DNA from: Balneola sp.
GTDB taxonomy: Bacteria; Bacteroidota; Rhodothermia; Balneolales; Balneolaceae
Reading direction: 5' to 3'
DNA length: 64,000 nucleotides
Assembly: GCA_028284195.1 (NCBI GenBank)
Contig: JANQSE010000017.1
Location: 174,167-238,166 of the forward strand
Below, piece by piece: positions 17,216-25,807 of this stretch. Both the position numbers and the translations under genes were made by a program. Each line of letters begins with the position of its first letter. The first letter of the stretch is position 1. The notes beneath the pieces are model-generated. The model saw only the letters and a program-made list of their open reading frames with translations, did no database searches and was not told the DNA's origin.

Positions 17216-18346
17216 ATGAATAATCTTTTTAAATCTGCATTAAGCTTTGGTTTTGCGGCTTTAGTAGTAATTGCATGTACAGAAAAGCCAAATACAAATG
17301 GCACTATGCAAGATGAAAATAAAGTTCTTTCTCCGGAGCTCGTATTTGATGGTGTAAGTGTTCCCTGGGGGATGACCTGGCTGCCTAATGGAGATATGCT
17401 GGTAACAGATCGTTCTGGTAAACTTTTACTTGTGAGAGATGGCAATCTAATCTCAGAAGTATCGGGATTACCCCAAGTATATGCTCGCCAGCAAGGCGGT
17501 TTGCTTGATATCGAAGTTCATCCAAACTATGAGAATAATGGCTGGATCTACATTACCTACTCTTCTCCAGAAGGAGGAAACGGAGCAAACACCGCTATTA
17601 TGAGAGCAAAACTTCAAAACAATGCATTAGTTGAAAACGAAGTACTTTACAAAGCAACTCCAAACACTACCCGAGGCCAGCATTACGGCAGCCGTATTGC
17701 TTTTGATGGCGATGGTTATTTGTATTTCTCAATAGGCGATCGGGGAAACAGGGATGTGCTACCACAAGATCTTTCTAAAGATGGCGGTAAAGTTTATCGT
17801 CTTAATGATGACGGATCGATTCCATCAGACAATCCATTTATTGGAGAAGATGGAGCCATTGATGCAGTATATTCTTACGGGCATAGAAATCCGCAAGGAA
17901 TGGCTGCTCATCCTGAAACGGGAAAAATCTGGGCCCACGAGCACGGTCCCCGTGGCGGCGATGAACTGAATTATATAGAAGCAGGGAAAAATTACGGTTG
18001 GCCGGTAATTAGTTATGGCATTAACTACAACGGAACATCATTTACCGACCTTACCCAAAAAGAAGGCATGGAGCAGCCAAAAACGTATTGGGATCCATCC
18101 ATTGCACCCTCAGGTTTGGCATTCGTAACAAGTGATATGTATCCGGCTTGGAAAGGGAAAGCTTTGGTAGGCTCTCTGAAATTTGGCTATGTGGTACTTG
18201 TTGAGTTTGAGGGCACTGAAGTAACAAATCGAACAGAAGTATTAAGTGGTATCGGTCGGGTAAGAAGTATAGAACAAGCTCCTGATGGATTCATTTATGT
18301 AGGTGTAGATGGAAAAGGAATCTTCAAGATCAACCCCAAAGGGTAG
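17216..18346 (+). CDS. PQQ-dependent sugar dehydrogenase (soluble aldose dehydrogenase type), lipoprotein
   Basis: 376 residues with a lipoprotein signal peptide (lipobox VVIAC-T, Cys about 19). The mature part is a six-bladed beta-propeller of the GSDH family: PWGMTWLPNGDMLVTDRSG, YARQQGGLLDIEVHP, YSYGHRNPQGMAAHP, HEHGPRGGDELNYIEAGKNYGWP and APSGLAF are its typical blade motifs. Members oxidise aldose sugars with PQQ and pass electrons to the respiratory chain. No PQQ synthesis genes are in the window. The natural substrate is unknown. Confidence 0.9.
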   Translation: MNNLFKSALSFGFAALVVIACTEKPNTNGTMQDENKVLSPELVFDGVSVPWGMTWLPNGDMLVTDRSGKLLLVRDGNLISEVSGLPQVYARQQGGLLDIEVHPNYENNGWIYITYSSPEGGNGANTAIMRAKLQNNALVENEVLYKATPNTTRGQHYGSRIAFDGDGYLYFSIGDRGNRDVLPQDLSKDGGKVYRLNDDGSIPSDNPFIGEDGAIDAVYSYGHRNPQGMAAHPETGKIWAHEHGPRGGDELNYIEAGKNYGWPVISYGINYNGTSFTDLTQKEGMEQPKTYWDPSIAPSGLAFVTSDMYPAWKGKALVGSLKFGYVVLVEFEGTEVTNRTEVLSGIGRVRSIEQAPDGFIYVGVDGKGIFKINPKG

Positions 18347-18380
18347 CTAAAACTCAGCCCTGCTTAAAACAGGTTATTTA

Positions 18381-18884
18381 TTAATGCGAAGCAAAAACCT
18401 CGGTAGTTCCATCTTTTCTAACTAAATACACATCATACTTATCGGCTTCTCTACCGTCCATTTCCATTCCCGGAGAACCAATTGGCATACCTGGTACTGT
18501 AAGCCCGATTACACCTTCTGGTTTTTCTTTAAGTAAGCGGTTTACATCTTCAACAGGTACGTGCCCTTCTACAAAATAATCGCCAATAACGGCAGTATGG
18601 CAAGACTCAAATCGTTCCGGAACGCCCTTCTCTTTTTTGATTTCCATTAAATTAGGTACGGGTTTTTCAGTTACTGCGAACTGATCCGCATCCATATGCT
18701 CTGCCCATTTCGTACAACATCCACAACCTTCGTTCTTGTACATTACAACTTCAATTTTTTCTGAAACAGTATTTAATACCTGATGATCCATTCCATCAAC
18801 AGCACCGTTATTTGGCCAAAATAAAAAAGCTGCAAATGCTGCGGTAAATAGAAGGCCAATTATCAAAATTTTTGAATTACTCAT
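18381..18884 (-). CDS. DUF411 metal-binding protein
   Basis: 167 residues with an N-terminal signal anchor (about 5-22). The conserved DUF411 core is present: MYKNEGCGCCTKWAEHM (Cys54, 56 and 57), then a second Cys in ESCHTAVIGDYFVEGHVP, and a Met-rich GLTVPGMPIGSPGMEM. The family is linked to copper resistance or delivery because it often sits beside copper exporters and binds metal with its Cys and Met residues. No copper gene is next to it here, so the role is by family only. Confidence 0.85.
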   Translation of the reverse strand: MSNSKILIIGLLFTAAFAAFLFWPNNGAVDGMDHQVLNTVSEKIEVVMYKNEGCGCCTKWAEHMDADQFAVTEKPVPNLMEIKKEKGVPERFESCHTAVIGDYFVEGHVPVEDVNRLLKEKPEGVIGLTVPGMPIGSPGMEMDGREADKYDVYLVRKDGTTEVFASH

Positions 18885-18986
18885 AAATATCTCTTTTTAG
18901 ATTGAACATAAAGGTACAAAAAATCGGCTTTTTTTTTGATTTGATAATTCTTCATCTTTAAAAAAATTTTAAATGGAGATTTTAGT

Positions 18987-19856
18987 ATGCTGTCAAAAGT
19001 TTTATGTGTAGTTCCACTAATAATAGCTTCATTCTTTAGCTTTGAAGCAAATGCACAAACCTCAAAATTCAAAGCTACATTTCTTGAAGCTCAAAAAACA
19101 AACCAAGAGGTAGCAGTAACACTAAAAAACGGCAATGTGTTCTCTGGGACCGTTGAATCAGTAAATGATGAATCTGCCGGCATCAAAACAGCAGATGGCC
19201 TTTTCAACTTTAGGTACGACCGGATCAAATCGGTTAAAATTATAAACCCGAATGACCCTACTTCGGGGTGGTATAAAAACCCTGCGGCAAATAAACTTTT
19301 TATTACACAAAGCGGAAAAATGTTGGAAAAAGGAAGCGGGTATTACCAAAACACATACATCCTCTTTTCAAACTTTTCCTTTGGATTAACCAAAAATGTT
19401 AGCATGACCGGGGGGTTTAGTACCGTTCCGGGCTTAGGAGCGCGCAATCAGTTATACCTTATAGGTGCTAAAGCAGGAACTGTTTTAGGTGACTTTTCAA
19501 TAGCAGCAAACGCTACTTATTATAGTGCTTTTGATTCGGAGGACGATGTAGCAACCATGTTTGGTTCTTTAACCTATTCAAAAAAGAAATTGGATTTAAC
19601 AGGCGGTGTTGGGTGGGGCTTCACAAATGAAGCCACCAGTGATCCCTTATTTATTTTCGGTGCCCAGTTTCGTGTTAGCCAAAGGTTCGCTTTTTTAGCG
19701 GAAAGCTTTGTTCTTCCGGCCGTGGCAGAAGCAGAACCAATTGCAATTATAGGAGGAAGAATTATAGGCCCAAAAACAGCGATAGACTTAGGCTTCTTTG
19801 CTTCTGAAACAGTTGACGTACTTCTACCTTTCGTAAGTTTTGCGATCAAATTATAG
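18987..19856 (+). CDS. Exported protein with Sm-like N-terminal segment and barrel-like C-terminus
   Basis: 289 residues with a signal peptide (about 1-23, ANA-Q). Residues about 35-80 (NQEVAVTLKNGNVFSGTVESVNDESAGIKT) have the strand pattern and Gly-x-V motif of the LSM/Hfq-like fold. From about 100 on the protein shows alternating Gly/aromatic strands (FSFGLTKNVSMTGGFSTVPG, then GGVGWGFTNEA) typical of small outer-membrane barrels. It ends 8 bp before the CDGSH gene start. I do not recognise a named family. Confidence 0.65.
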   Translation: MLSKVLCVVPLIIASFFSFEANAQTSKFKATFLEAQKTNQEVAVTLKNGNVFSGTVESVNDESAGIKTADGLFNFRYDRIKSVKIINPNDPTSGWYKNPAANKLFITQSGKMLEKGSGYYQNTYILFSNFSFGLTKNVSMTGGFSTVPGLGARNQLYLIGAKAGTVLGDFSIAANATYYSAFDSEDDVATMFGSLTYSKKKLDLTGGVGWGFTNEATSDPLFIFGAQFRVSQRFAFLAESFVLPAVAEAEPIAIIGGRIIGPKTAIDLGFFASETVDVLLPFVSFAIKL

Positions 19857-19863
19857 AGCCACT

Positions 19864-20523
19864 ATGCAATCAAAAATATTCTCTTACGAGAACAAAGAAC
19901 TGGAAGTAACCTGGGATTTAAAGCGCTGCATTCACGCCAAAGAATGCGTACATGGATTACCTAACGTATTCGATATTTCTAAAAAACCATGGATTGACCC
20001 TGACAGAGAACCCGATTCTGAAAAACTTGCAGAAGTTATAGAAAAATGCCCTACCGGAGCTTTGCACTATCACTTTAAAACTAAAGAACAAACCGAACAG
20101 CCATCATCAGCAAACAAAATTATTATTGATGAAAACGGCCCGCTTTATCTTCAGGGAAATTTAATTGTACAAGATAAAGATGGTAACGAGTTGCTAAAAG
20201 AAACCCGCCTTGCTTTTTGCCGATGCGGTAATTCCACAAACAAACCGCTGTGCGATAACTCTCATCTAAAAACTGACTTTAAAGCAGATGTAACTTTTAA
20301 TCCTGAACGGTTAGAGCTCGAACCCCAGGAAACTCAGGGAGGAGAACTTGTTATCAAATTGATAGAAAATGGCCCGTTTGTGGTAGAAGGTAATTATGAA
20401 GTGATTGGTGGAAAACAATACACTAAAACCTGTAAAAGAATGAGTTTTTGCCGGTGTGGTGCTTCCAAGAATAAACCTTTTTGCGATGGAACACATCGCC
20501 AGGCAGGATTTATTACTGAATGA
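19864..20523 (+). CDS. Iron-sulfur protein with Fer4_19-type and two CDGSH domains
   Basis: 219 residues from the ATG at 19864; a start 24 bp upstream would overlap the previous gene. The N-terminal 70 residues match the divergent 4Fe-4S mono-cluster domain (RCIHAKECVHGLPNVFD, then KCPTGALHY). Two CDGSH zinc-finger-like segments follow, each a 2Fe-2S site of the Cys3-His1 type: CRCGNSTNKPLCDNSH and CRCGASKNKPFCDGTH. Such proteins are thought to transfer electrons or clusters in the cytoplasm. It overlaps the DUF423 gene by 4 bp (ATGA). Confidence 0.9.
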   Translation: MQSKIFSYENKELEVTWDLKRCIHAKECVHGLPNVFDISKKPWIDPDREPDSEKLAEVIEKCPTGALHYHFKTKEQTEQPSSANKIIIDENGPLYLQGNLIVQDKDGNELLKETRLAFCRCGNSTNKPLCDNSHLKTDFKADVTFNPERLELEPQETQGGELVIKLIENGPFVVEGNYEVIGGKQYTKTCKRMSFCRCGASKNKPFCDGTHRQAGFITE

Positions 20524-20900
20524 ATAACAGACAAACTTTTATAACCGCCACATTATTTGCTGCACTGGCCATTGGGCTGGGAGCCTTCGGTGCTCATGCG
20601 TTAAAAGATGTCTTAATACCTGAACGTTTACATACCTGGGAAACTGCAGTCACGTATCATATGTGGCATGCTCTTGGTATGATGTTGCTGGCAATTGTAT
20701 CAAAAATTTTTGAGGTAGATCTGAAAACACCAATAAACCTGATCCTGTCAGGTATAGTAATTTTCTCTGGAAGCCTCTATGTATTATGTCTTACAGATAT
20801 TAGCTGGTTTGGTGCAATTACACCTGTTGGGGGAATTTGTTTTATACTAGGATGGTTAGTGGTAATGGTACAAATCATCAAACAAAAAGAGGTACAATAA
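20520..20900 (+). CDS. DUF423 family membrane protein
   Basis: 126 residues with four membrane helices. The family motifs are present: LGAFGAHALKD near the N-terminus, the loop TAVTYHMWHALGMML, and the conserved GxxTPxGG segment (GAITPVGGICFILGW). Function is unknown for the whole family (YgdD/YwdK). Its stop overlaps the DUF427 start by one base (TAATG). Confidence 0.9.
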   Translation: MNNRQTFITATLFAALAIGLGAFGAHALKDVLIPERLHTWETAVTYHMWHALGMMLLAIVSKIFEVDLKTPINLILSGIVIFSGSLYVLCLTDISWFGAITPVGGICFILGWLVVMVQIIKQKEVQ

Positions 20901-21181
20901 TGAAAGCAATTTGGAATGGAAAAGTAATCGCAGAAAGCGACGATACCGTTGTAGTTGAAGGAAATCATTATTTCCCCGAAAATTCTCTGACCAAAGAATA
21001 CTTCACAAAAACAGAATACAATTCTGTTTGCCCGTGGAAAGGTACCGCAAGCTATTATACCATTGAAGTTGATGGCGAAGTAAATGAGAATTCAGCCTGG
21101 TATTACCCCAAAACATCCCCTGCGGCAAAACCTATTGAAAAGCGAGTTGCTTTTTGGAAAGGAATTGAAGTAACAAAATAA
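20900..21181 (+). CDS. DUF427 family protein
   Basis: 93 residues from the ATG at 20900, coupled to the DUF423 stop. The family pattern is visible: KAIWNGKVIAESDDTVVVEGNHYFP, CPWKGTASYYTIEVDG, and AWYYPKTSPAAKPIEKRVAFWKG. DUF427 proteins are small cytoplasmic beta proteins without assigned function. A longer upstream start in the same frame would read through the end of DUF423 and is unlikely. Confidence 0.9.
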   Translation: MKAIWNGKVIAESDDTVVVEGNHYFPENSLTKEYFTKTEYNSVCPWKGTASYYTIEVDGEVNENSAWYYPKTSPAAKPIEKRVAFWKGIEVTK

Positions 21182-21219
21182 ATTCTCGCCTTCATAAACT
21201 CTTCACATTTCTCTCGTTT

Positions 21220-21238
21220 ATTTGGAACGAATCCAAAT
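21220..21238. promoter_or_regulatory. 19-bp palindrome, candidate iron-responsive operator of the heme receptor unit
   Basis: ATTTGGA-N5-TCCAAAT is a perfect inverted repeat (its arms extend to 10 bp, 21217-21241) ending 14 bp before the TonB receptor start. The same architecture recurs before hmuS as ATTTAGA-N5-TCTAAAT. The regulator is unknown (Fur- or DtxR-type). Confidence 0.6.
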
Positions 21239-21252
21239 AAAAGGCGCCTTCA

Positions 21253-23541
21253 TTGTTTATTAAAAAGCTTTTGCTTTGCGGAAGCATCACATTTTTATTG
21301 GCAGTACCCGCATTGGCACAAACTGCATTGGTGCGAGGTACCGTATTATCCAAAGATGGTGAACCCCTGGAAGGTGCTTCCGTTTTTGTTTCTTCATTGA
21401 AGTGGGGCATTACAGATGCGAAAGGTGGTTTTAAAATTGAAGGCATCAGGCCCGGCTCCCACACATTAAAAGTTCAGCATGTTAGCTTTCAAGATCATAA
21501 CGTACACATCACCATTCTGCCAAATCAAAACAAAAAGCTAACTATTGTATTGGAAGATGAAGTTGTTAAAGGGGCAGAGGTTATTGTTACAGCATCCAGA
21601 ACAGAGAAACATGTTGAAGACGTAAGTGTTCCTGTAACCGTAATAAGCAATAACGAAATTGAACAAACCGGAAGCCTGAGACTTAATGATATTCTCGATG
21701 AGCAGATCGGGATGAATATTGTTTCCAATCATGGAACAGGAATTCAGGTTCAGGGCTTTGATCCTGATTACACGCTGATATTGATCGATAATCAACCCGT
21801 TATTGGCAGAACAGCCGGCACCTTGGATTTAACACGCTTAGCTGTTGGAAATGTAAAGCAGGTTGAAATAGTAAAAGGCCCATCATCGGCCCTGTGGGGT
21901 AGTAATGCTTTAGCGGGTGTTATTAACATAATTACCGAAAAAGCAGAACATCCTTTTGAATGGGGGGCTACAGGGCGCTATGGAAGCAACAATTCTTACG
22001 ATGCAGCAACTAACATTTCCTTAAAAAAATCAAACTTCTCGGGTCAGGTTTTCGGAAATGTAAATAGCTCTTCCGGTTACGACCTTAATGAGGCCACGTT
22101 AGCACCAACCATTCCTGAATATGATAACTATACATTTACAGGGGAACTTGGTTATCGTTTTTCTAAAAATTTCTCACTGGGTATAAACTCCAGATACTAC
22201 TCAGAAAATCAAAATTTTAGAGATCAGGTTACAATCTTAAATACATCTGAAAATCTGGTGGGAACCGAAAGCCAGCAAGATGTTAGTGTTACTTCAACCG
22301 CAAAATTATTGCTTGGGAATATCCAGCTTTTTGAAGGCTCTGTTTTTCTAAGCCAGTTCAACAGCGAAAGTAATCTTGATTTTGAAGAAACGGGCGACCC
22401 TTATTTTGCTGACGATTTTGAGCAAACGTTTGACAAATACGAGCTGAAAAGTTCAACGTTCTGGTCTGATATTCATACCACCATTTCAGGAATCGGAATG
22501 AACCGCGAAGATCTAACGGCCGATATCTATGCAAATGTTCCATATTTTGACAGTTATTTTGCTTTTGCACAGCACGAGTGGAATACTTCAAAAAAGTTAT
22601 CCCTTACAGGAGGTTTTCGATTTGATTCACATAGCGAATACTCCTCTCAGCTAAGCCCAAAATTTTCGGGTTTATACAAACCCTCTGATAAAATTCATCT
22701 AAGAGCTTCTGTGGGCAGCGGTTTTAAAGCCCCTGCCTTCCGGCAGCTTTTTTTAAACTTTACAAACCCTGTTGCGGGGTATAGCGTGTTCGGATCATCA
22801 ACCGTAGTTGAAGGAGTACAAAGGCTGCAGGAAGATAATCAAATCCAGGAGCTCTACTTCAACCCAAATGAAATAGCAGACATTAAAGCCGAACGCTCTT
22901 TTGCATACAACGCAGGCATCGATCTTTTTCCATCAAACCAATTTTCGATCAAAATTAATGCCTTTCGCAACAACGTTCGCGATTTGATAGAAACCCAAAG
23001 AATTGCCTTAAAAACAAACGGACAGTCGGTATTTTCCTATTTCAACCTTAATAAAATATACACACAGGGCTTTGAAACAGAACTTCGCATCAATCCTGCT
23101 TTCGATAAAAATCTGAGCGTTGCACTGGGGTATCAATTTCTGGATGCCCAAAGAGAAATTACCCGCCAGTTTGATGATGTTGTAAATGGCCAGGTAGTTT
23201 CAGTTACTAAAACAGAATATGTTTCTCTTTTTAACCGGTCAAAGCATACCTCTAATCTCAAAGTGTTTTACACCCTGGAAAAGCTTGGGTTGGATGTAAA
23301 CCTAAGAATTCGATATCGGGGCAAATACGGCTTTGCTGATATTAACAGCAACCAGATAATCGATGACGGGGAATACGCGGAAAGCCACACCATCATTAAT
23401 ACATCTATTGCCAAAGAATTTAAAAATCGTTTCCGGCTTCAATTCGGGGTCAATAATATCTCAAACTATCAGAACGAACAGTTTCTACCCTCTAATCCGG
23501 GAATCACTTTTTACACCCAATTAAACATCAAACTATACTAA
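21253..23541 (+). CDS. TonB-dependent heme/iron receptor
   Basis: 762 residues, TTG start. A signal peptide (about 1-22, ALA-Q) is followed by a carboxypeptidase-regulatory-like domain (about 25-105; VRGTVLSKDGEPLEGASVFV), the TonB plug (about 110-240; EIVKGPSSALWGSNALAGVINIITEK) and a 22-strand-type barrel to the C-terminus. A TonB box is likely near VIVTASRTEKHVE. It lies 16 bp upstream of the HmuY-like gene, which points to heme as ligand. Its expression is probably controlled through the palindrome just upstream. Confidence 0.92.
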   Translation: MFIKKLLLCGSITFLLAVPALAQTALVRGTVLSKDGEPLEGASVFVSSLKWGITDAKGGFKIEGIRPGSHTLKVQHVSFQDHNVHITILPNQNKKLTIVLEDEVVKGAEVIVTASRTEKHVEDVSVPVTVISNNEIEQTGSLRLNDILDEQIGMNIVSNHGTGIQVQGFDPDYTLILIDNQPVIGRTAGTLDLTRLAVGNVKQVEIVKGPSSALWGSNALAGVINIITEKAEHPFEWGATGRYGSNNSYDAATNISLKKSNFSGQVFGNVNSSSGYDLNEATLAPTIPEYDNYTFTGELGYRFSKNFSLGINSRYYSENQNFRDQVTILNTSENLVGTESQQDVSVTSTAKLLLGNIQLFEGSVFLSQFNSESNLDFEETGDPYFADDFEQTFDKYELKSSTFWSDIHTTISGIGMNREDLTADIYANVPYFDSYFAFAQHEWNTSKKLSLTGGFRFDSHSEYSSQLSPKFSGLYKPSDKIHLRASVGSGFKAPAFRQLFLNFTNPVAGYSVFGSSTVVEGVQRLQEDNQIQELYFNPNEIADIKAERSFAYNAGIDLFPSNQFSIKINAFRNNVRDLIETQRIALKTNGQSVFSYFNLNKIYTQGFETELRINPAFDKNLSVALGYQFLDAQREITRQFDDVVNGQVVSVTKTEYVSLFNRSKHTSNLKVFYTLEKLGLDVNLRIRYRGKYGFADINSNQIIDDGEYAESHTIINTSIAKEFKNRFRLQFGVNNISNYQNEQFLPSNPGITFYTQLNIKLY

Positions 23542-23557
23542 TAAACTATTCTAAACT

Positions 23558-24628
23558 ATGAGAAAACTTAAATTAAATACACTATTTGCTACGTGCACAC
23601 TTGCGCTTTTTACTGCCTGTTCTGATACAGGAAACAACGGCCCGAAACTCGTTGAGGCGAAAATAGCCGAAAACATTGCTGCAAACATAAATCCACTAAT
23701 CTGGTCAAGAACGCCAATAACCAACCTTGAAGGAGATACGGGAGCATCATCAGGATATACCTTTTATGACCTGAATACAGGCTCTGTTGTTGATGATACC
23801 CTTTCAGCTGACTGGGATATTGCTTTTGGCGGCACAACTATTCTTGCCAACTCGGGCAATGGCGGCGGAGTCCAATTGGTTCAAACCGCATACGCTGATG
23901 TGGAAACCGCACCAGAATCGGGTTTCGAAGCAAACAATGCCACATGGTACACCTACACCGGGGAAGCACCAAGCGGGCCAAAGCACGCAATACTGGCTAA
24001 CGAAAACGAAACGCTGATTGTAAAAACACCAGATGGAAACTATGCAAAAGTTGAAATACTCAGCTATTACGAAGGAAATCCTGATACCGATTCTCCTGAA
24101 TTCGCCAACTTGCAAACCCGCCCTGCCAGTAAACACTTCACATTTAATTATACATTACAAACGAACGAAACCACGCAGCTTACTCATGAGGATGGTTTCG
24201 TATTTTTCGATTTTGAAACCGGAGAAATGGTAGAAGACTCACTTTCTTCCCAATGGGATATCGGGCTAAATGGAACTGACATTATTGCCAATACTGGAAA
24301 TGGAGGGGGTATCCAGGAATTAAATATTGCTTTCGCTGATTTAGATGAAGCCCCAACTTCAGGATATGTTGCGATTAATAAAACCTGGTATAATTATACT
24401 GGAGAAGCACCAAGCGGCCCAAAACATGCCATTCTTCCAAAAGATGGAATTACTTTGGTTCTTAAAACTCCGAATGACCTGTACGCCAAATTCAGAGTTG
24501 TCAGTTACTATAAGGACAACCCCGATGTTACTTCTCAGGCATTTATGAACATAGGAACCAGGCCGGCATCAAGGTACTACACTATCGAGTACGGTGTGCA
24601 GACCGACGGCTCTACAAAATTCGAATAG
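23558..24628 (+). CDS. HmuY-like heme-binding lipoprotein with two tandem domains
   Basis: 356 residues with a lipoprotein signal (LFTAC-S, Cys21). The mature part consists of two clearly related HmuY domains, about 45-200 and 205-355. Shared segments are GYTFYDLNTGSVVDDTLSADWDIAF against FVFFDFETGEMVEDSLSSQWDIGL, and TYTGEAPSGPKHAIL against NYTGEAPSGPKHAIL, each followed by YAKVEILSYY or YAKFRVVSYY. HmuY captures heme at the cell surface and hands it to the TonB receptor. One-domain forms are usual, and the duplication is noteworthy. A terminator follows. Confidence 0.85.
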   Translation: MRKLKLNTLFATCTLALFTACSDTGNNGPKLVEAKIAENIAANINPLIWSRTPITNLEGDTGASSGYTFYDLNTGSVVDDTLSADWDIAFGGTTILANSGNGGGVQLVQTAYADVETAPESGFEANNATWYTYTGEAPSGPKHAILANENETLIVKTPDGNYAKVEILSYYEGNPDTDSPEFANLQTRPASKHFTFNYTLQTNETTQLTHEDGFVFFDFETGEMVEDSLSSQWDIGLNGTDIIANTGNGGGIQELNIAFADLDEAPTSGYVAINKTWYNYTGEAPSGPKHAILPKDGITLVLKTPNDLYAKFRVVSYYKDNPDVTSQAFMNIGTRPASRYYTIEYGVQTDGSTKFE

Positions 24629-24670
24629 AATAACACCCGTAAAGAATACGAGCTGTTATTTCGCTCATAA

Positions 24671-24700
24671 AAACCCGTTTGTGAAAAAACGGGTTTTTTT
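24671..24700 (+). terminator. Rho-independent terminator after HmuY-like gene
   Basis: A 10-bp perfect stem (AAACCCGTTT 24671-24680, AAACGGGTTT 24687-24696) is followed by a T-tract to 24700. It separates the receptor/HmuY unit from the hmuSTUV unit. Confidence 0.92.
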
Positions 24701-24718
24701 ATGGTCGAAAAGTTTTTA

Positions 24719-24737
24719 ATTTAGACTTGTTCTAAAT
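24719..24737. promoter_or_regulatory. 19-bp palindrome, candidate iron-responsive operator of hmuSTUV
   Basis: ATTTAGA-N5-TCTAAAT is a perfect 7-5-7 inverted repeat 18 bp before the hmuS start. It matches the palindrome in front of the TonB receptor at all but one position of each half-site. Confidence 0.6.
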
Positions 24738-24754
24738 AACCCAAATGTTCTCCA

Positions 24755-25807
24755 TTGAATACCATAAACACATCCCTCCAAAAAGCCTGGGCAGAGCTTA
24801 AAAAAACCCAACCCAAACTAAGAATTAAAGATGCCGCTCAACAATTAGGCGTTAGCGAAGTTGAGCTTTTGGCCACACAGGAAGAAGCAACACGGTTAAA
24901 AGAAGATTGGCCCGGATTATTCGCAGAAGTTGAAAATCTTGGATATGTGATGGCACTTACCCGAAACGAATCAGTAGTTCACGAAAGAAAAGGCGAATAC
25001 CATAATATTAGTTTTAACGGGCACGTGGGCTTAGTGCTTGATCCAAATATCGACCTTCGGATTTTTCCCGGGAAATTCGGCTTTGCTTTCGCCGTTCCGG
25101 TGCAAAATCCGCGCGGAACTCTCCACAGTATCCAGTTTTTTGACAAGCATGGAACTGCCGTTCATAAAATATACCTGATGAACGAAGAAGGTTTGGAAGC
25201 TTATAAAAACATGGTGTCTAAGTTTGAACATGAAGATCAAACCAGTGAGCCTGATGTAAAGAGAGAAGCCCTTGAACCTGAAAGTGACTACGAAACTGTT
25301 CAGAAATTTGACACAGAAACATTTTTAAAAGAATGGGCTGAGCTTAAAGACACTCACGATTTTTATCCGCTTTTGCGAAAATATAAAGCAGAGCGTACGC
25401 ATGCGCTACAAGTTGCGGAAGGCCGCTTTACACAAAGGGTTGATAATTCAACAACCGAAGCTATGCTTCAAAAAGCTTCTGAGCTGAAAGTGCCTATTAT
25501 GGTTTTTGTTTCAAGCGGTGCTGTTATCCAGATCCACTCCGGTAACATTGAGAAAATCAAGAAAATGGATAGCTGGATAAATGTGTTGGATCCCGAGTTT
25601 AACCTGCATTTACGGGAAGATCACATTGCAAAATCCTGGATAGTAGAAAAACCAACCGAAGACGGAATTGTAACTTCATTGGAAATCTTCGATGAGGACA
25701 ACAACAATATCGCCACCTTTTTTGGCGCGCGTAAACCCGGCAACCCCGAACTTGAAAGCTGGAAGCAGTTGGTTCGGGAATTAAGAACAGAAAGCGTAGA
25801 AGCATGA
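24755..25807 (+). CDS. hmuS: HmuS/HemS-type cytoplasmic heme-degrading factor
   Basis: 350 residues, TTG start. The protein has the two-fold repeat of the HemS/HmuS/ChuS family: an N-terminal half (about 1-170; IKDAAQQLGVSEVELLAT, VMALTRNESVVHERKGEYHN, FDKHGTAVHKIYL) and a C-terminal half (about 190-345; FYPLLRKYKAERTHALQVAEGRF, VFVSSGAVIQIHSGNI, SLEIFDEDNNNIATFFGARKPG). Members bind imported heme and store, transfer or break it to release iron. The stop overlaps hmuT by 4 bp (ATGA). Confidence 0.92.
   Translation: MNTINTSLQKAWAELKKTQPKLRIKDAAQQLGVSEVELLATQEEATRLKEDWPGLFAEVENLGYVMALTRNESVVHERKGEYHNISFNGHVGLVLDPNIDLRIFPGKFGFAFAVPVQNPRGTLHSIQFFDKHGTAVHKIYLMNEEGLEAYKNMVSKFEHEDQTSEPDVKREALEPESDYETVQKFDTETFLKEWAELKDTHDFYPLLRKYKAERTHALQVAEGRFTQRVDNSTTEAMLQKASELKVPIMVFVSSGAVIQIHSGNIEKIKKMDSWINVLDPEFNLHLREDHIAKSWIVEKPTEDGIVTSLEIFDEDNNNIATFFGARKPGNPELESWKQLVRELRTESVEA

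Noticed and set aside
18361..18380. CCTG...CAGG hairpin between the sugar dehydrogenase and DUF411 genes
   Set aside because: 4-bp stem with only an AT-rich tail; likely chance.
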